From Bacillota bacterium (GTDB taxonomy: Bacteria > Bacillota > Clostridia > Saccharofermentanales > DTU023), in NCBI GenBank assembly GCA_023388605.1, contig JAEWFX010000008.1, positions 1-5,200 of the forward strand: 5,200 bases of DNA, written 5' to 3'. Below are positions 1-5,200 of this stretch, piece after piece. A program made the translations under genes and the position numbers. Position 1 is the first letter of the stretch, and every line of letters begins with the position of its first letter. A model generated the notes under the pieces. The model was not told the origin of the DNA. It saw only the letters and a list, made by a program, of their open reading frames with translations, and did not search any database.

Positions 1-817
1 GTGTTCCTTCTGGTGTTTCCTCAACCAACAGATATTTCTCGCCTTCGAGCAAGTTCTCGATAGTCAATGTACCGTCTTGACCTGTTTTTAAGTCATCTGC
101 ACCGATTGCTGCACCAGTTGCAGGATACTTGGTAACTTCCTCATAGGTAGATTTACCAGTACCACCAGCAGGAGGTACTACTCTATACAGTTTGAATTTA
201 ACGTCGCTCTGAGGTGACTCTGTAGCTTGCTCAGGATCAGCGACCAACACTTTTTTCAAGATGATCTTAGCTGAATCTGAAACGTTCTTGGGCTTCATGG
301 TCAGCTCAGATTTAATATTACCTTCTGCATCATAGTAAGGTAATTCTACAGTGTAGGTCTCAGTGTTAGGTGTGATACCCTTAGGAGCTTCTTTACCCTT
401 GCCAGCATACTCGTTCAGAGCTAATTCCTGGACGGTATAGCGACCAGCGGCTAAGTCTGTTAGCTCGATTTTACCCTCTTTATTGGTGTAGTGAACTTGC
501 TCAGCACCCTCACCATTCTCTGGATCTTTAATCTCAGTGACGATATTGTCCTTGACCACAAATTTCTTGGTCATGGTCACTTTGAAACCGACACCTTCGA
601 TGGGGCCAATTGATGTTGTGCCTGCTGCACCAGCCACTTCGTTATTATTGGCAACTTCGGTGCTGTTTTCAGGCAGATTCTGATTAGCAGCTAAGCGTTG
701 TTTGACAATGGTCAATTTACCTTTGAAAGTAGGTTCTTCGGCATTAACCGAAACAAAAGGCAGAAGACCGATGAATAATGTCAAGACTAAGGCAAAGCTT
801 AAAACCTTTTTCTTCAT
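1..817 (-). CDS. SpaA/SpaH-type LPXTG major pilin precursor (N-terminal part, cut by window edge)
   Basis: Secreted surface protein, probably the shaft subunit of a sortase-assembled pilus. The frame is open from an ATG at 815-817 to the window edge, giving 272 residues with no stop. Residues 1-26 are a Sec signal peptide: MKKK, a hydrophobic core (VLSFALVLTLFIGLLPF) and a likely cleavage site after VNA. The mature protein starts EEPTFKGKLTIVKQ, like the first strand of pilin N-terminal domains. The first domain (about 33-165) includes GPIEGVGFKV and ends with DLAAGRYTVQEL. A second, Cna_B-like domain starts near residue 185 with AKIILKKVLV, has VKFKLYR, and reaches GEKYLLVEETPEG at the edge. 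This lysine-early, glutamate-late layout is what intramolecular isopeptide-bonded pilin domains show; the bonds themselves are inferred. The LPXTG anchor and any sortase gene would lie off the left edge. It could instead be a Cna_B-repeat adhesin rather than a polymerised pilin. Confidence 0.85.
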   Translation of the reverse strand, partial: MKKKVLSFALVLTLFIGLLPFVSVNAEEPTFKGKLTIVKQRLAANQNLPENSTEVANNNEVAGAAGTTSIGPIEGVGFKVTMTKKFVVKDNIVTEIKDPENGEGAEQVHYTNKEGKIELTDLAAGRYTVQELALNEYAGKGKEAPKGITPNTETYTVELPYYDAEGNIKSELTMKPKNVSDSAKIILKKVLVADPEQATESPQSDVKFKLYRVVPPAGGTGKSTYEEVTKYPATGAAIGADDLKTGQDGTLTIENLLEGEKYLLVEETPEGT

Positions 818-825
818 TATCTAAT

Positions 826-830
826 CCTCC
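826..830 (-). promoter_or_regulatory. Ribosome binding site of the pilin gene
   Basis: On the minus strand GGAGG lies 8 bases (ATTAGATA) before the ATG at 815-817. This is a strong Shine-Dalgarno sequence and it fixes the pilin start codon, which also opens directly into a good signal peptide. Confidence 0.8.
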
Positions 831-867
831 AAAAAGTAAAAATGTCACATAAGTACAACAAGATACT

Positions 868-897
868 TTTATAACAGAAAAATTTTAGATTAGTGAA
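868..897 (-). promoter_or_regulatory. Candidate sigma-A-type promoter of the pilin gene
   Basis: On the minus strand a -10 box TATAAA (868-873) has an extended TG one base upstream (875-876). A -35-like TTCACT (892-897) sits 18 bases before it and matches four of six consensus bases. Transcription would start near 861, giving a leader of roughly 45 bases that contains the GGAGG site. The -10 is good and the -35 is modest. The G9 tract lies about 17 bases upstream of the -35. Assigned by eye only. Confidence 0.5.
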
Positions 898-913
898 CCT
901 TGAAATTCTACTA

Positions 914-922
914 GGGGGGGGG
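914..922. repeat. Nine-base G homopolymer in the divergent intergenic region
   Basis: A run of nine G (plus strand) is flanked by CTACTA on the left and TAGCAT on the right. It is conspicuous in otherwise AT-rich intergenic DNA. It lies between the candidate pilin promoter and the licD promoter region, outside both -35/-10 spacers as I place them. Runs of this length are prone to slippage during replication, so its length may vary between cells, and the assembled length may itself be imprecise. Confidence 0.85.
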
Positions 923-926
923 TAGC

Positions 927-944
927 ATTTTGAACAATTTTGAA
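927..944. repeat. Short direct repeat ATTTTGAA, one helical turn apart
   Basis: ATTTTGAA occurs at 927-934 and again at 937-944, so the copies begin 10 bases apart. A further TTGAA lies at 900-904, placing three TTGAA cores at 900, 930 and 940, all on the same helical face. This could be an operator for a regulator of either divergent gene. In AT-rich DNA such short repeats can also arise by chance, so the functional reading is weak. Confidence 0.3.
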
Positions 945-962
945 AAGCTTATGTTAATTTTT

Positions 963-991
963 TATTTAATATAGAATTAATATGCTATTCT
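963..991 (+). promoter_or_regulatory. AT-rich candidate promoter region for licD
   Basis: Two possible -10 elements face licD: TAGAAT at 972-977 (five of six consensus bases) and an extended form, TG-C-TATTCT, at 983-991. Neither has a convincing -35 at the usual spacing; a TTGAAA at 940-945 is too far from the first for a standard promoter. If the second is used, the transcript starts near 998 and would exclude the TTG codon at 993. Placement is tentative. Confidence 0.3.
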
Positions 992-1043
992 GTTGCCTGT
1001 AAGCATTTTGTTGGAGCAAAATATACAAATTACACAGATAATT

Positions 1044-1892
1044 ATGAACGATTTACAGCAATGTATTTTAAATATTTATAGAGAAGTAGCTAAGATTCTC
1101 GATCGACATAATATCAGCTATTTCGGGACAGATGGCACTTGTCTAGGTGCGATCCGACACGGTGGATTTATCCCCTGGGATGATGACATGGATATAGTAG
1201 TGCCAGTAGAACAGATACCTGCTGTTCTTGAAATTCTCCAACGTGAATTACCCACACATTTAACAGTTTATTCACCATTTGATCATGCTCACTACCCTCG
1301 CTTAATCTACAAAGTTGTTAATATTAAAACCACTTATATCGAAGATTGTTTGAGTGATTATCCTGATAGTTGGTCTGGTGTATGGTTGGATATCATACCG
1401 CTCTGTGGTGTACCCGCACCTGGTCTCAGACGCAAATGGTTATATCATAGATTGGCACGCTATATGTTCCTCGATCTATATAAACGCGAAGATTATCTCG
1501 GTAGTCACTTCACTTTAATCCAAAAATTGGTCAAATACTTAGTAGTCAAATATCGTGATACTAATTTCTACCTCAACAAGCAATGGCGACTGATAGCCAA
1601 ATTCCCCACCCACAAATATGACTACGTATTAGAGACTGGTTTCTTTGGGCACCAACAGTGGACCTTCGCCAAACGTTTGTTCGGTAAAGGTCGCAAGGTT
1701 AAATTCGAGGATGTGGAACTGCGTGTACCAGAATTGACAGATGAATATCTCACTGAAGAGTACGGTGACTATATGCAGCTGCCACCAGTAGAAAAACGCA
1801 AACGCCACGTGGGTTATGTCGATCTCGAGAGGCCTTATACAGATTATGTCGCTGAACCAAATCTATACTACCAAACAAAAAAGGACGCTTGA
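1044..1892 (+). CDS. LicD-family phosphotransferase (surface polymer decoration)
   Basis: A 282-residue protein of the LicD family in the nucleotidyltransferase superfamily. Family members transfer phosphocholine or related phospho-groups to teichoic acid, capsule or other glycans; the substrate here is unknown. The core signature is clear at residues 31-51: GT.LGAIRHGGFIPWDDDMDI, whose aspartates D46-D48 and D50 fit metal and nucleotide binding. It is followed by GVWLDIIPL (112-120) and a C-terminal YGDYMQLPP...R..H stretch (240-255). There is no signal peptide or membrane span, so it should act in the cytoplasm. The start is uncertain. The frame runs open upstream to a TTG at 993 (299 residues), but no ribosome binding site precedes that TTG. 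I chose the ATG at 1044, although the only GGAG (1013-1016) lies 27 bases before it. The stop codon TGA sits in the loop of the terminator hairpin shared with rho. It is divergent from the pilin gene. Confidence 0.85.
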   Translation: MNDLQQCILNIYREVAKILDRHNISYFGTDGTCLGAIRHGGFIPWDDDMDIVVPVEQIPAVLEILQRELPTHLTVYSPFDHAHYPRLIYKVVNIKTTYIEDCLSDYPDSWSGVWLDIIPLCGVPAPGLRRKWLYHRLARYMFLDLYKREDYLGSHFTLIQKLVKYLVVKYRDTNFYLNKQWRLIAKFPTHKYDYVLETGFFGHQQWTFAKRLFGKGRKVKFEDVELRVPELTDEYLTEEYGDYMQLPPVEKRKRHVGYVDLERPYTDYVAEPNLYYQTKKDA

Positions 1893-1902
1893 GCGTCCTT
1901 TT
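1879..1902. terminator. Bidirectional intrinsic terminator between licD and rho
   Basis: An inverted repeat AAAAGGACGC (1879-1888) pairs with GCGTCCTTTT (1893-1902) around the four-base loop TTGA. The right arm ends in TTTT for the plus-strand transcript. For the minus-strand transcript the stem runs out into TTTTTTGTTT (complement of 1874-1883), a proper U-tract. The hairpin can therefore end both licD and the typA-mltG-rho transcript. The left arm is the last codons of licD, the licD stop TGA (1890-1892) lies in the loop, and the rho stop TAG (1903-1905) abuts the stem. Confidence 0.85.
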
Positions 1903-3540
1903 CTAATCTTCCAACGATTCTTGTAAACTCTTGTCGTTAAACGACACATTGATCGTCGATATGAAATGTTTATTATCCTTAGTGCGATTGAGCATATTGA
2001 TGATGTTCTGAGTTACTGCTGCTGATTCGAGCTGACCGAAAGCTTTACGCAATGCCCAGTTGGCATCTAATTCTTTTTTGCTGAGCAATAGATCTTCGCG
2101 GCGAGTACCTGAACGCATCAGATCCAGTGCAGGGAAGATACGCTTGTCTGCAAGTTTGCGGTCGAGATAGACTTCCATGTTACCTGTACCCTTGAACTCT
2201 TCGAAGATAACTTCGTCCATACGCGAACCTGTCTCTACTAAAGCAGTGGCGATAATTGTCAAGCTGCCACCGTTCTCAATATTGCGTGCAGCACCGAAGA
2301 AACGCTTCGGCCCATAGAGAGCACCAGGATCTAGACCACCCGACAATGTGCGTCCAGTCGGATTGATGGTCAAGTTATAAGCACGTGCCATACGGGTGAT
2401 ACTGTCTAAGAGAATGACTACATCTTTACCCAGCTCTACTAGACGCATCGCACGTTCCAAAACTAATTCTGTGACTTTGACATGATTTTCGGGTGTCTTA
2501 TCGAAAGTGGAGTATACGACTTCACCTTGGATGGATCGTTGCATATCAGTGACTTCTTCTGGACGCTCATCGATCAAAAGTACGATCAATTTGGCATCGG
2601 GGTTATTGGCACTGATAGCATTAGCGATTTTTTGCATCAAGATGGTTTTACCAGCTTTAGGCGGTGAAACGATCATGGCGCGCTGTCCCTTACCTACGGG
2701 AGCTACTAAATCTATGATACGAGTTGAATACTCGTTGTGTACTGTTTCTAAGCGATAACGCTCATTGGGATAGATGGGTGTAAGGCGATCGAAGCGAGGA
2801 CGCTTAAATGATTTGTCGACAGCTTCATCGTTGACTTCATTTATATAACAGAGTGCCTTGTAACGATCGGAGTCACGCTGTGCTTTTACTGGTCCACTGA
2901 TCAGATCGCCGTTGCGTAGGCTAAAACGACGGATAAATTGCGGGGGCACATAGACATCGTTAGTACCTTGGAGATAATTTTCACGTCTCAGAAAACCGTA
3001 GCCGTCCTGCATAATCTCCAACACACCTGTGACAACTTCGAGTTCTTCTTTCTCCTCGACTTCTTTGGCTTCTTTGACTTCAGCTTCAGGTTCAGGGACT
3101 ATCTCTGTTTCTTCAGTCTGCTTCCTGCTTTTATTTTTCTTGGTCGATTTTTTATCGTTCTTTTTAGCTGGTTTATTGGACTTGTCAGATTTAGTCTTTT
3201 TGCTGGATTTGCTGGCAGGTTTTTCCTCTGCTTTGTTTTCAGTTGCAGTATCATTTTCAACTGAGCTCTTCTGGCTTAATTCCTCTGGCTCAGAGATAGG
3301 CTCGTCATCAACTTCTGAAACAACTGTTTTTTGGGGTTCACCCTGAGTTTTATCTGTAGATTCTTCAGTGTCAGTATCTTCTGACTGTTGTTTATGACAA
3401 TTATCTTCTGCTTTTTTCAAGAAATCGAGCAAGTCTGCCTTTGTCATCTTGCGCGCCTCTGCTTCGGACAGCAAACCTGAAATAGCGGCAATGGCTACGA
3501 GATCGGCCTTCTTTTTGCCACTGAGATTAGAATTGGACAC
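1903..3540 (-). CDS. rho: Transcription termination factor Rho
   Basis: Rho is a hexameric RNA-dependent ATPase and helicase that ends transcription at untranslated, C-rich RNA. Domains in this 545-residue protein: a Rho_N helical domain (about 5-45, [17 protein letters not shown]...[10 protein letters not shown]); a long charged linker (about 50-168); the cold-shock-like RNA-binding domain (about 169-236, with [14 protein letters not shown] and [13 protein letters not shown]); then the ATPase core. Visible core elements are Walker A PPKAGKT (293-299), catalytic-loop IDERPEEV with E325 matching E. coli E211, Walker B VVILLDS (374-380), the LSGGLDP loop (399-405), [19 protein letters not shown], and the arginine finger R480 in RSGTR. 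All key residues are present, so it should be active. E. coli Rho is 419 residues; the excess is mainly the linker plus about 15 extra C-terminal residues. The start is a GTG preceded by AGAGGTGA. It is last in the typA-mltG-rho cluster, 24 bases after mltG, and ends at a shared terminator. Confidence 0.98.
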   Translation of the reverse strand: MSNSNLSGKKKADLVAIAAISGLLSEAEARKMTKADLLDFLKKAEDNCHKQQSEDTDTEESTDKTQGEPQKTVVSEVDDEPISEPEELSQKSSVENDTATENKAEEKPASKSSKKTKSDKSNKPAKKNDKKSTKKNKSRKQTEETEIVPEPEAEVKEAKEVEEKEELEVVTGVLEIMQDGYGFLRRENYLQGTNDVYVPPQFIRRFSLRNGDLISGPVKAQRDSDRYKALCYINEVNDEAVDKSFKRPRFDRLTPIYPNERYRLETVHNEYSTRIIDLVAPVGKGQRAMIVSPPKAGKTILMQKIANAISANNPDAKLIVLLIDERPEEVTDMQRSIQGEVVYSTFDKTPENHVKVTELVLERAMRLVELGKDVVILLDSITRMARAYNLTINPTGRTLSGGLDPGALYGPKRFFGAARNIENGGSLTIIATALVETGSRMDEVIFEEFKGTGNMEVYLDRKLADKRIFPALDLMRSGTRREDLLLSKKELDANWALRKAFGQLESAAVTQNIINMLNRTKDNKHFISTINVSFNDKSLQESLED

Positions 3541-3543
3541 AAA

Positions 3544-3551
3544 TCACCTCT
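3544..3551 (-). promoter_or_regulatory. Ribosome binding site of rho, supporting a GTG start
   Basis: On the minus strand AGAGGTGA precedes the GTG at 3538-3540 by three bases, or GAGGTG by four. It lies in the 24-base gap after the mltG stop. It supports this GTG, which also begins directly before the conserved Rho_N domain. No separate promoter is apparent in the gap, so rho is probably co-transcribed with mltG. Confidence 0.7.
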
Positions 3552-3564
3552 ACGTCTAGTTCGA

Positions 3565-4719
3565 TTATTGATTCCATTCAGCTTGATATTTTTGGATATT
3601 CTCCTCTTGTTCTTCTAAGGTAAATGAGAAAACGTTGTTACCTTTGCCATCAGCACAGAAATAAAGGTAGGACGAAGCACCACTCCAGGTACGTTCTGTC
3701 GCAGGCCAGAGCACTGATTCGATGGCGATAATACCAGGATTATTGATGGGTCCTGGTGGTAGTCCAGCATTGGAATATGTGTTGTACAAATTATCTTTGT
3801 ACTTCTCGATGTCGCTTGTGGCAGCCCAGGGAATGGGGTCTTGACCTTCTTCCATACGCAAGAAATTGATAGAAGCACAGGATTGTAACGGCATTTCGTT
3901 GTCGATACGGTTGAGGAATACTCGAGCGATTTTATTAATCTTAGCCACGTTACTCTCGGCCTGTACCAATGACGCTAGAGTGACTACCTGATCCATGGTC
4001 AGACCACGTTCCTCTGCACGTTCTTTGTACTCCTCACCTTCTTGTAATTTGTGTTCGGTGTTGCTGAGAAATACGCGAAGTATGGTTTCTTCGTCCATCT
4101 GCGAATCAAATTGATAGGTGTCTGGCCAGAGATAACCCTGCAATTTCCACTTGCGATCTTTATGTTTAGCGAGTTCACGGACAAAATCATAATCGATGAA
4201 GAGGTTCGGCTTTTCTACCAACGAGTCCATACGCTCGACATTGATTTTGAGACCAGCCTCGATCATCTTCTCCTGCATCTGCTTATAAGTCATACCTTCG
4301 ACAAAGGTGATTTTGATCGGCTCGGGTATGATAGTGAGCATGTACATGATCTCGTCGTAGCTGAGCTCCGGTGTTAGATAGTGATTACCAGCTTGGTAGT
4401 CACCATCGAAACCGTTGATTTTGGAGAGCAGCTTGAACATAGTTTTGTTCTTGATCAAGCCTTTTTTGTATAACTCATCAGCGATCTCTGAACTAGAATA
4501 TGAACGCTCGATGGTGATCTCCACTGCATCAGGCGTTTCGCTGTTAAATAGCTTCTCTCCCTTAGCTGAAGCTTCGCTCACACGCTCTTGCAAGAATTTG
4601 ATGCGTTTATCTTGTTCACGTACATAATTGTAACCTGCAAAAAATAGAGTGACGGCTAAAATAAAGATAATCGCCAAGGTCATCAGGACGGTGAAAGTTC
4701 TAGTTACTCTCTTAGACAC
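3565..4719 (-). CDS. mltG: Endolytic murein transglycosylase MltG (YceG-like)
   Basis: A 384-residue membrane-anchored enzyme that cleaves nascent peptidoglycan strands within the chain and so limits glycan length near the synthesis machinery. A short basic N-terminus (SKRVTR) leads into one transmembrane helix (about 8-29), so the body faces outside. A LysM-like subdomain spans about 65-130 (SSSEIADELYKKGLI, YQAGNHYLTPELSYDEI). The catalytic domain follows, with QGYLWPDTYQF (194-204) and LASLVQAES (248-256). E255 corresponds to the essential glutamate of the ASIVEKE motif in E. coli MltG. Later motifs are IARVFLNRI (264-272), MPLQSCASINF (276-286) and YNTYSNAGLPPGPINNPG (312-329). Two C-terminal histidines of the E. 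coli protein (in GGHTF and SHN) appear to be Asn362 and Gln371 here. The start is GTG, overlapping the typA stop by 8 bases, with AGAGGA just upstream. The length is close to the family norm. Confidence 0.95.
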   Translation of the reverse strand: MSKRVTRTFTVLMTLAIIFILAVTLFFAGYNYVREQDKRIKFLQERVSEASAKGEKLFNSETPDAVEITIERSYSSSEIADELYKKGLIKNKTMFKLLSKINGFDGDYQAGNHYLTPELSYDEIMYMLTIIPEPIKITFVEGMTYKQMQEKMIEAGLKINVERMDSLVEKPNLFIDYDFVRELAKHKDRKWKLQGYLWPDTYQFDSQMDEETILRVFLSNTEHKLQEGEEYKERAEERGLTMDQVVTLASLVQAESNVAKINKIARVFLNRIDNEMPLQSCASINFLRMEEGQDPIPWAATSDIEKYKDNLYNTYSNAGLPPGPINNPGIIAIESVLWPATERTWSGASSYLYFCADGKGNNVFSFTLEEQEENIQKYQAEWNQ

Positions 4720-5200
4720 TGGTTCCTCTTTGTCTCTTACGTTGATTGTGATCGAGTATTTTTTTGCGCAGACGCAGACTTACGGGGGTGACCTCAAGCC
4801 ATTCATCGACTGCTACAAAATCAAGTAATTCTTCTAAACTCATATCACGGGGTGGAATTAATCTCAATGCTTCATCTGATCCTGAAGCTCTCATATTAGT
4901 TACATGTTTAGTTTTACAGACATTGACGATAACCTCGCTATCTGACAATGTGCTGCCAATAATCATGCCTTGATAAACTTTATCACCAGGTTTGACGAAC
5001 ATCTCCCCCCTGTCTTGAGCATGGAAGATACCGTAAGCCATCGCCGTACCTGTCTCATGTGCTACGATGGCACCGCGATTGCGTTTGCTGATCTCCCCTT
5101 GCCAAGGGATAAAGCCATTAAATACGCGGTTAATTATACCATTGCCCTTGGTATCGGTCAAAAATTCAGAGCGATAACCGATCAAGCCGCGAGCTGGTAT
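4712..5200 (-). CDS. typA: Ribosome-associated GTPase TypA/BipA (C-terminal 162 residues)
   Basis: TypA/BipA is a translational GTPase related to EF-G and LepA that binds the 70S ribosome and acts in ribosome assembly and stress or cold adaptation. Only the C-terminus is in the window; the GTPase domain and roughly 450 residues lie off the right edge (typical length about 610). The fragment opens in frame at the edge with IPARGLIGYRSEFLTDTKGN, a hallmark of TypA's EF-G-like domain V, continuing to AQDRGEMFVKPGDKVYQGMIIG (61-82). The BipA-specific C-terminal domain follows: VNVCKTKHVTNMRASGSDE (92-110), RLIPPRDMSLEELLDF (113-128) and DEWLEVTPVSLRLRKKIL (132-149). It ends in a short basic tail (QRKRQRG) and a TAA that overlaps the mltG GTG by 8 bases (GTGTCTAA). 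It is the upstream gene of the typA-mltG-rho cluster as far as is visible; its promoter is outside the window. Confidence 0.97.
   Translation of the reverse strand: MPARGLIGYRSEFLTDTKGNGIINRVFNGFIPWQGEISKRNRGAIVAHETGTAMAYGIFHAQDRGEMFVKPGDKVYQGMIIGSTLSDSEVIVNVCKTKHVTNMRASGSDEALRLIPPRDMSLEELLDFVAVDEWLEVTPVSLRLRKKILDHNQRKRQRGTSV
4724..4729 (-). promoter_or_regulatory. Ribosome binding site of mltG, inside the end of typA
   Basis: On the minus strand AGAGGA is followed by four bases (ACCA) and then the GTG at 4717-4719. It lies within the last codons of typA, so ribosomes finishing typA stop at the mltG start. This suggests translational coupling and fixes the unusual GTG start of mltG. Confidence 0.65.

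Larger units (their letters stand above)
818..1043. other. Divergent intergenic region between the pilin and licD genes
   Basis: This stretch of about 225 bases separates two genes reading outward, so it must carry both promoters and any shared control. Apart from the elements listed separately, it is AT-rich. Positions 993-1043 are open in the licD frame and may code if licD starts further upstream. I see no riboswitch-like structure, tRNA or strong hairpin. Confidence 0.7.

Noticed and set aside
971..992. Small inverted repeat AGAAT...ATTCT before licD
   Set aside because: Only five base pairs, all but one A-T, around a nine-base loop; too weak to call a hairpin or an operator.
982..1002. 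Tiny leader ORF (ATG at 982, six codons MLFCCL, stop TAA) upstream of licD
   Set aside because: No ribosome binding site precedes it, it overlaps a candidate -10 element, and no attenuator-like hairpin follows.
3036..3250. Possible tandem repeat or mobile insertion in rho (CTTCTTT-like and TTTTT-rich stretches)
   Set aside because: The repetition is loose and reflects GAA/AAG codons of a low-complexity linker; no exact unit, flanking duplication or inverted ends are visible.
2938..3346. Open frames on the plus strand opposite the rho linker, giving Phe/Leu/Ser-rich, membrane-like proteins
   Set aside because: They mirror the E/K/S-rich linker codons of rho, lack ribosome binding sites, and resemble no family; the opposite strand is certain coding sequence.
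3615..3878. Minus-strand open frame of 87 codons in another frame of mltG
   Set aside because: A frame-shifted shadow of the conserved mltG catalytic domain, which is intact in its own frame, so there is no frameshift to explain.
4051..4377. A 108-codon plus-strand open frame inside mltG
   Set aside because: It lies wholly antisense to a well-conserved gene and has no recognisable motif or ribosome binding site.

Overview
This window most likely comes from a Gram-positive Firmicute (Bacillota), probably in the Clostridia broadly. By eye the DNA is moderately AT-rich, and ribosome binding sites are of the AGAGG/GGAGG type. One gene encodes a secreted, Cna_B-type pilin precursor, and the MltG and Rho proteins look clostridial. 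The genus cannot be fixed from this sequence alone.

Layout, left to right. (1) Positions 1-817, minus strand: the N-terminal 272 residues of a SpaA/SpaH-type major pilin or similar surface protein, cut by the left edge. (2) Positions 818-1043: a divergent intergenic region holding the pilin promoter and RBS, a run of nine G residues, short TTGAA repeats and an AT-rich candidate promoter for the gene to the right. (3) Positions 1044-1892, plus strand: a LicD-family phosphotransferase/nucleotidyltransferase. (4) Positions 1879-1902: a compact hairpin that should terminate both converging transcripts. (5) Positions 1903-5200, minus strand: three tightly packed housekeeping genes, in transcription order typA/bipA (C-terminal part only), mltG and rho. 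typA overlaps mltG by 8 bases and 24 bases separate mltG from rho, so they look like one operon.

How the parts relate. The right two thirds is conserved core: a ribosome-associated GTPase, a membrane-anchored enzyme that cuts nascent peptidoglycan, and the transcription terminator Rho. The left third is accessory cell-surface content: a pilin and a LicD enzyme, a family that attaches phosphocholine or similar groups to surface polymers, transcribed divergently from a shared region. No mobile element, CRISPR array, tRNA or rRNA was seen. No clear new system is visible. The best leads are the G9 tract between the two surface genes (a possible phase-variation switch), the terminator built into the end of licD, and the block-charged linker in Rho.
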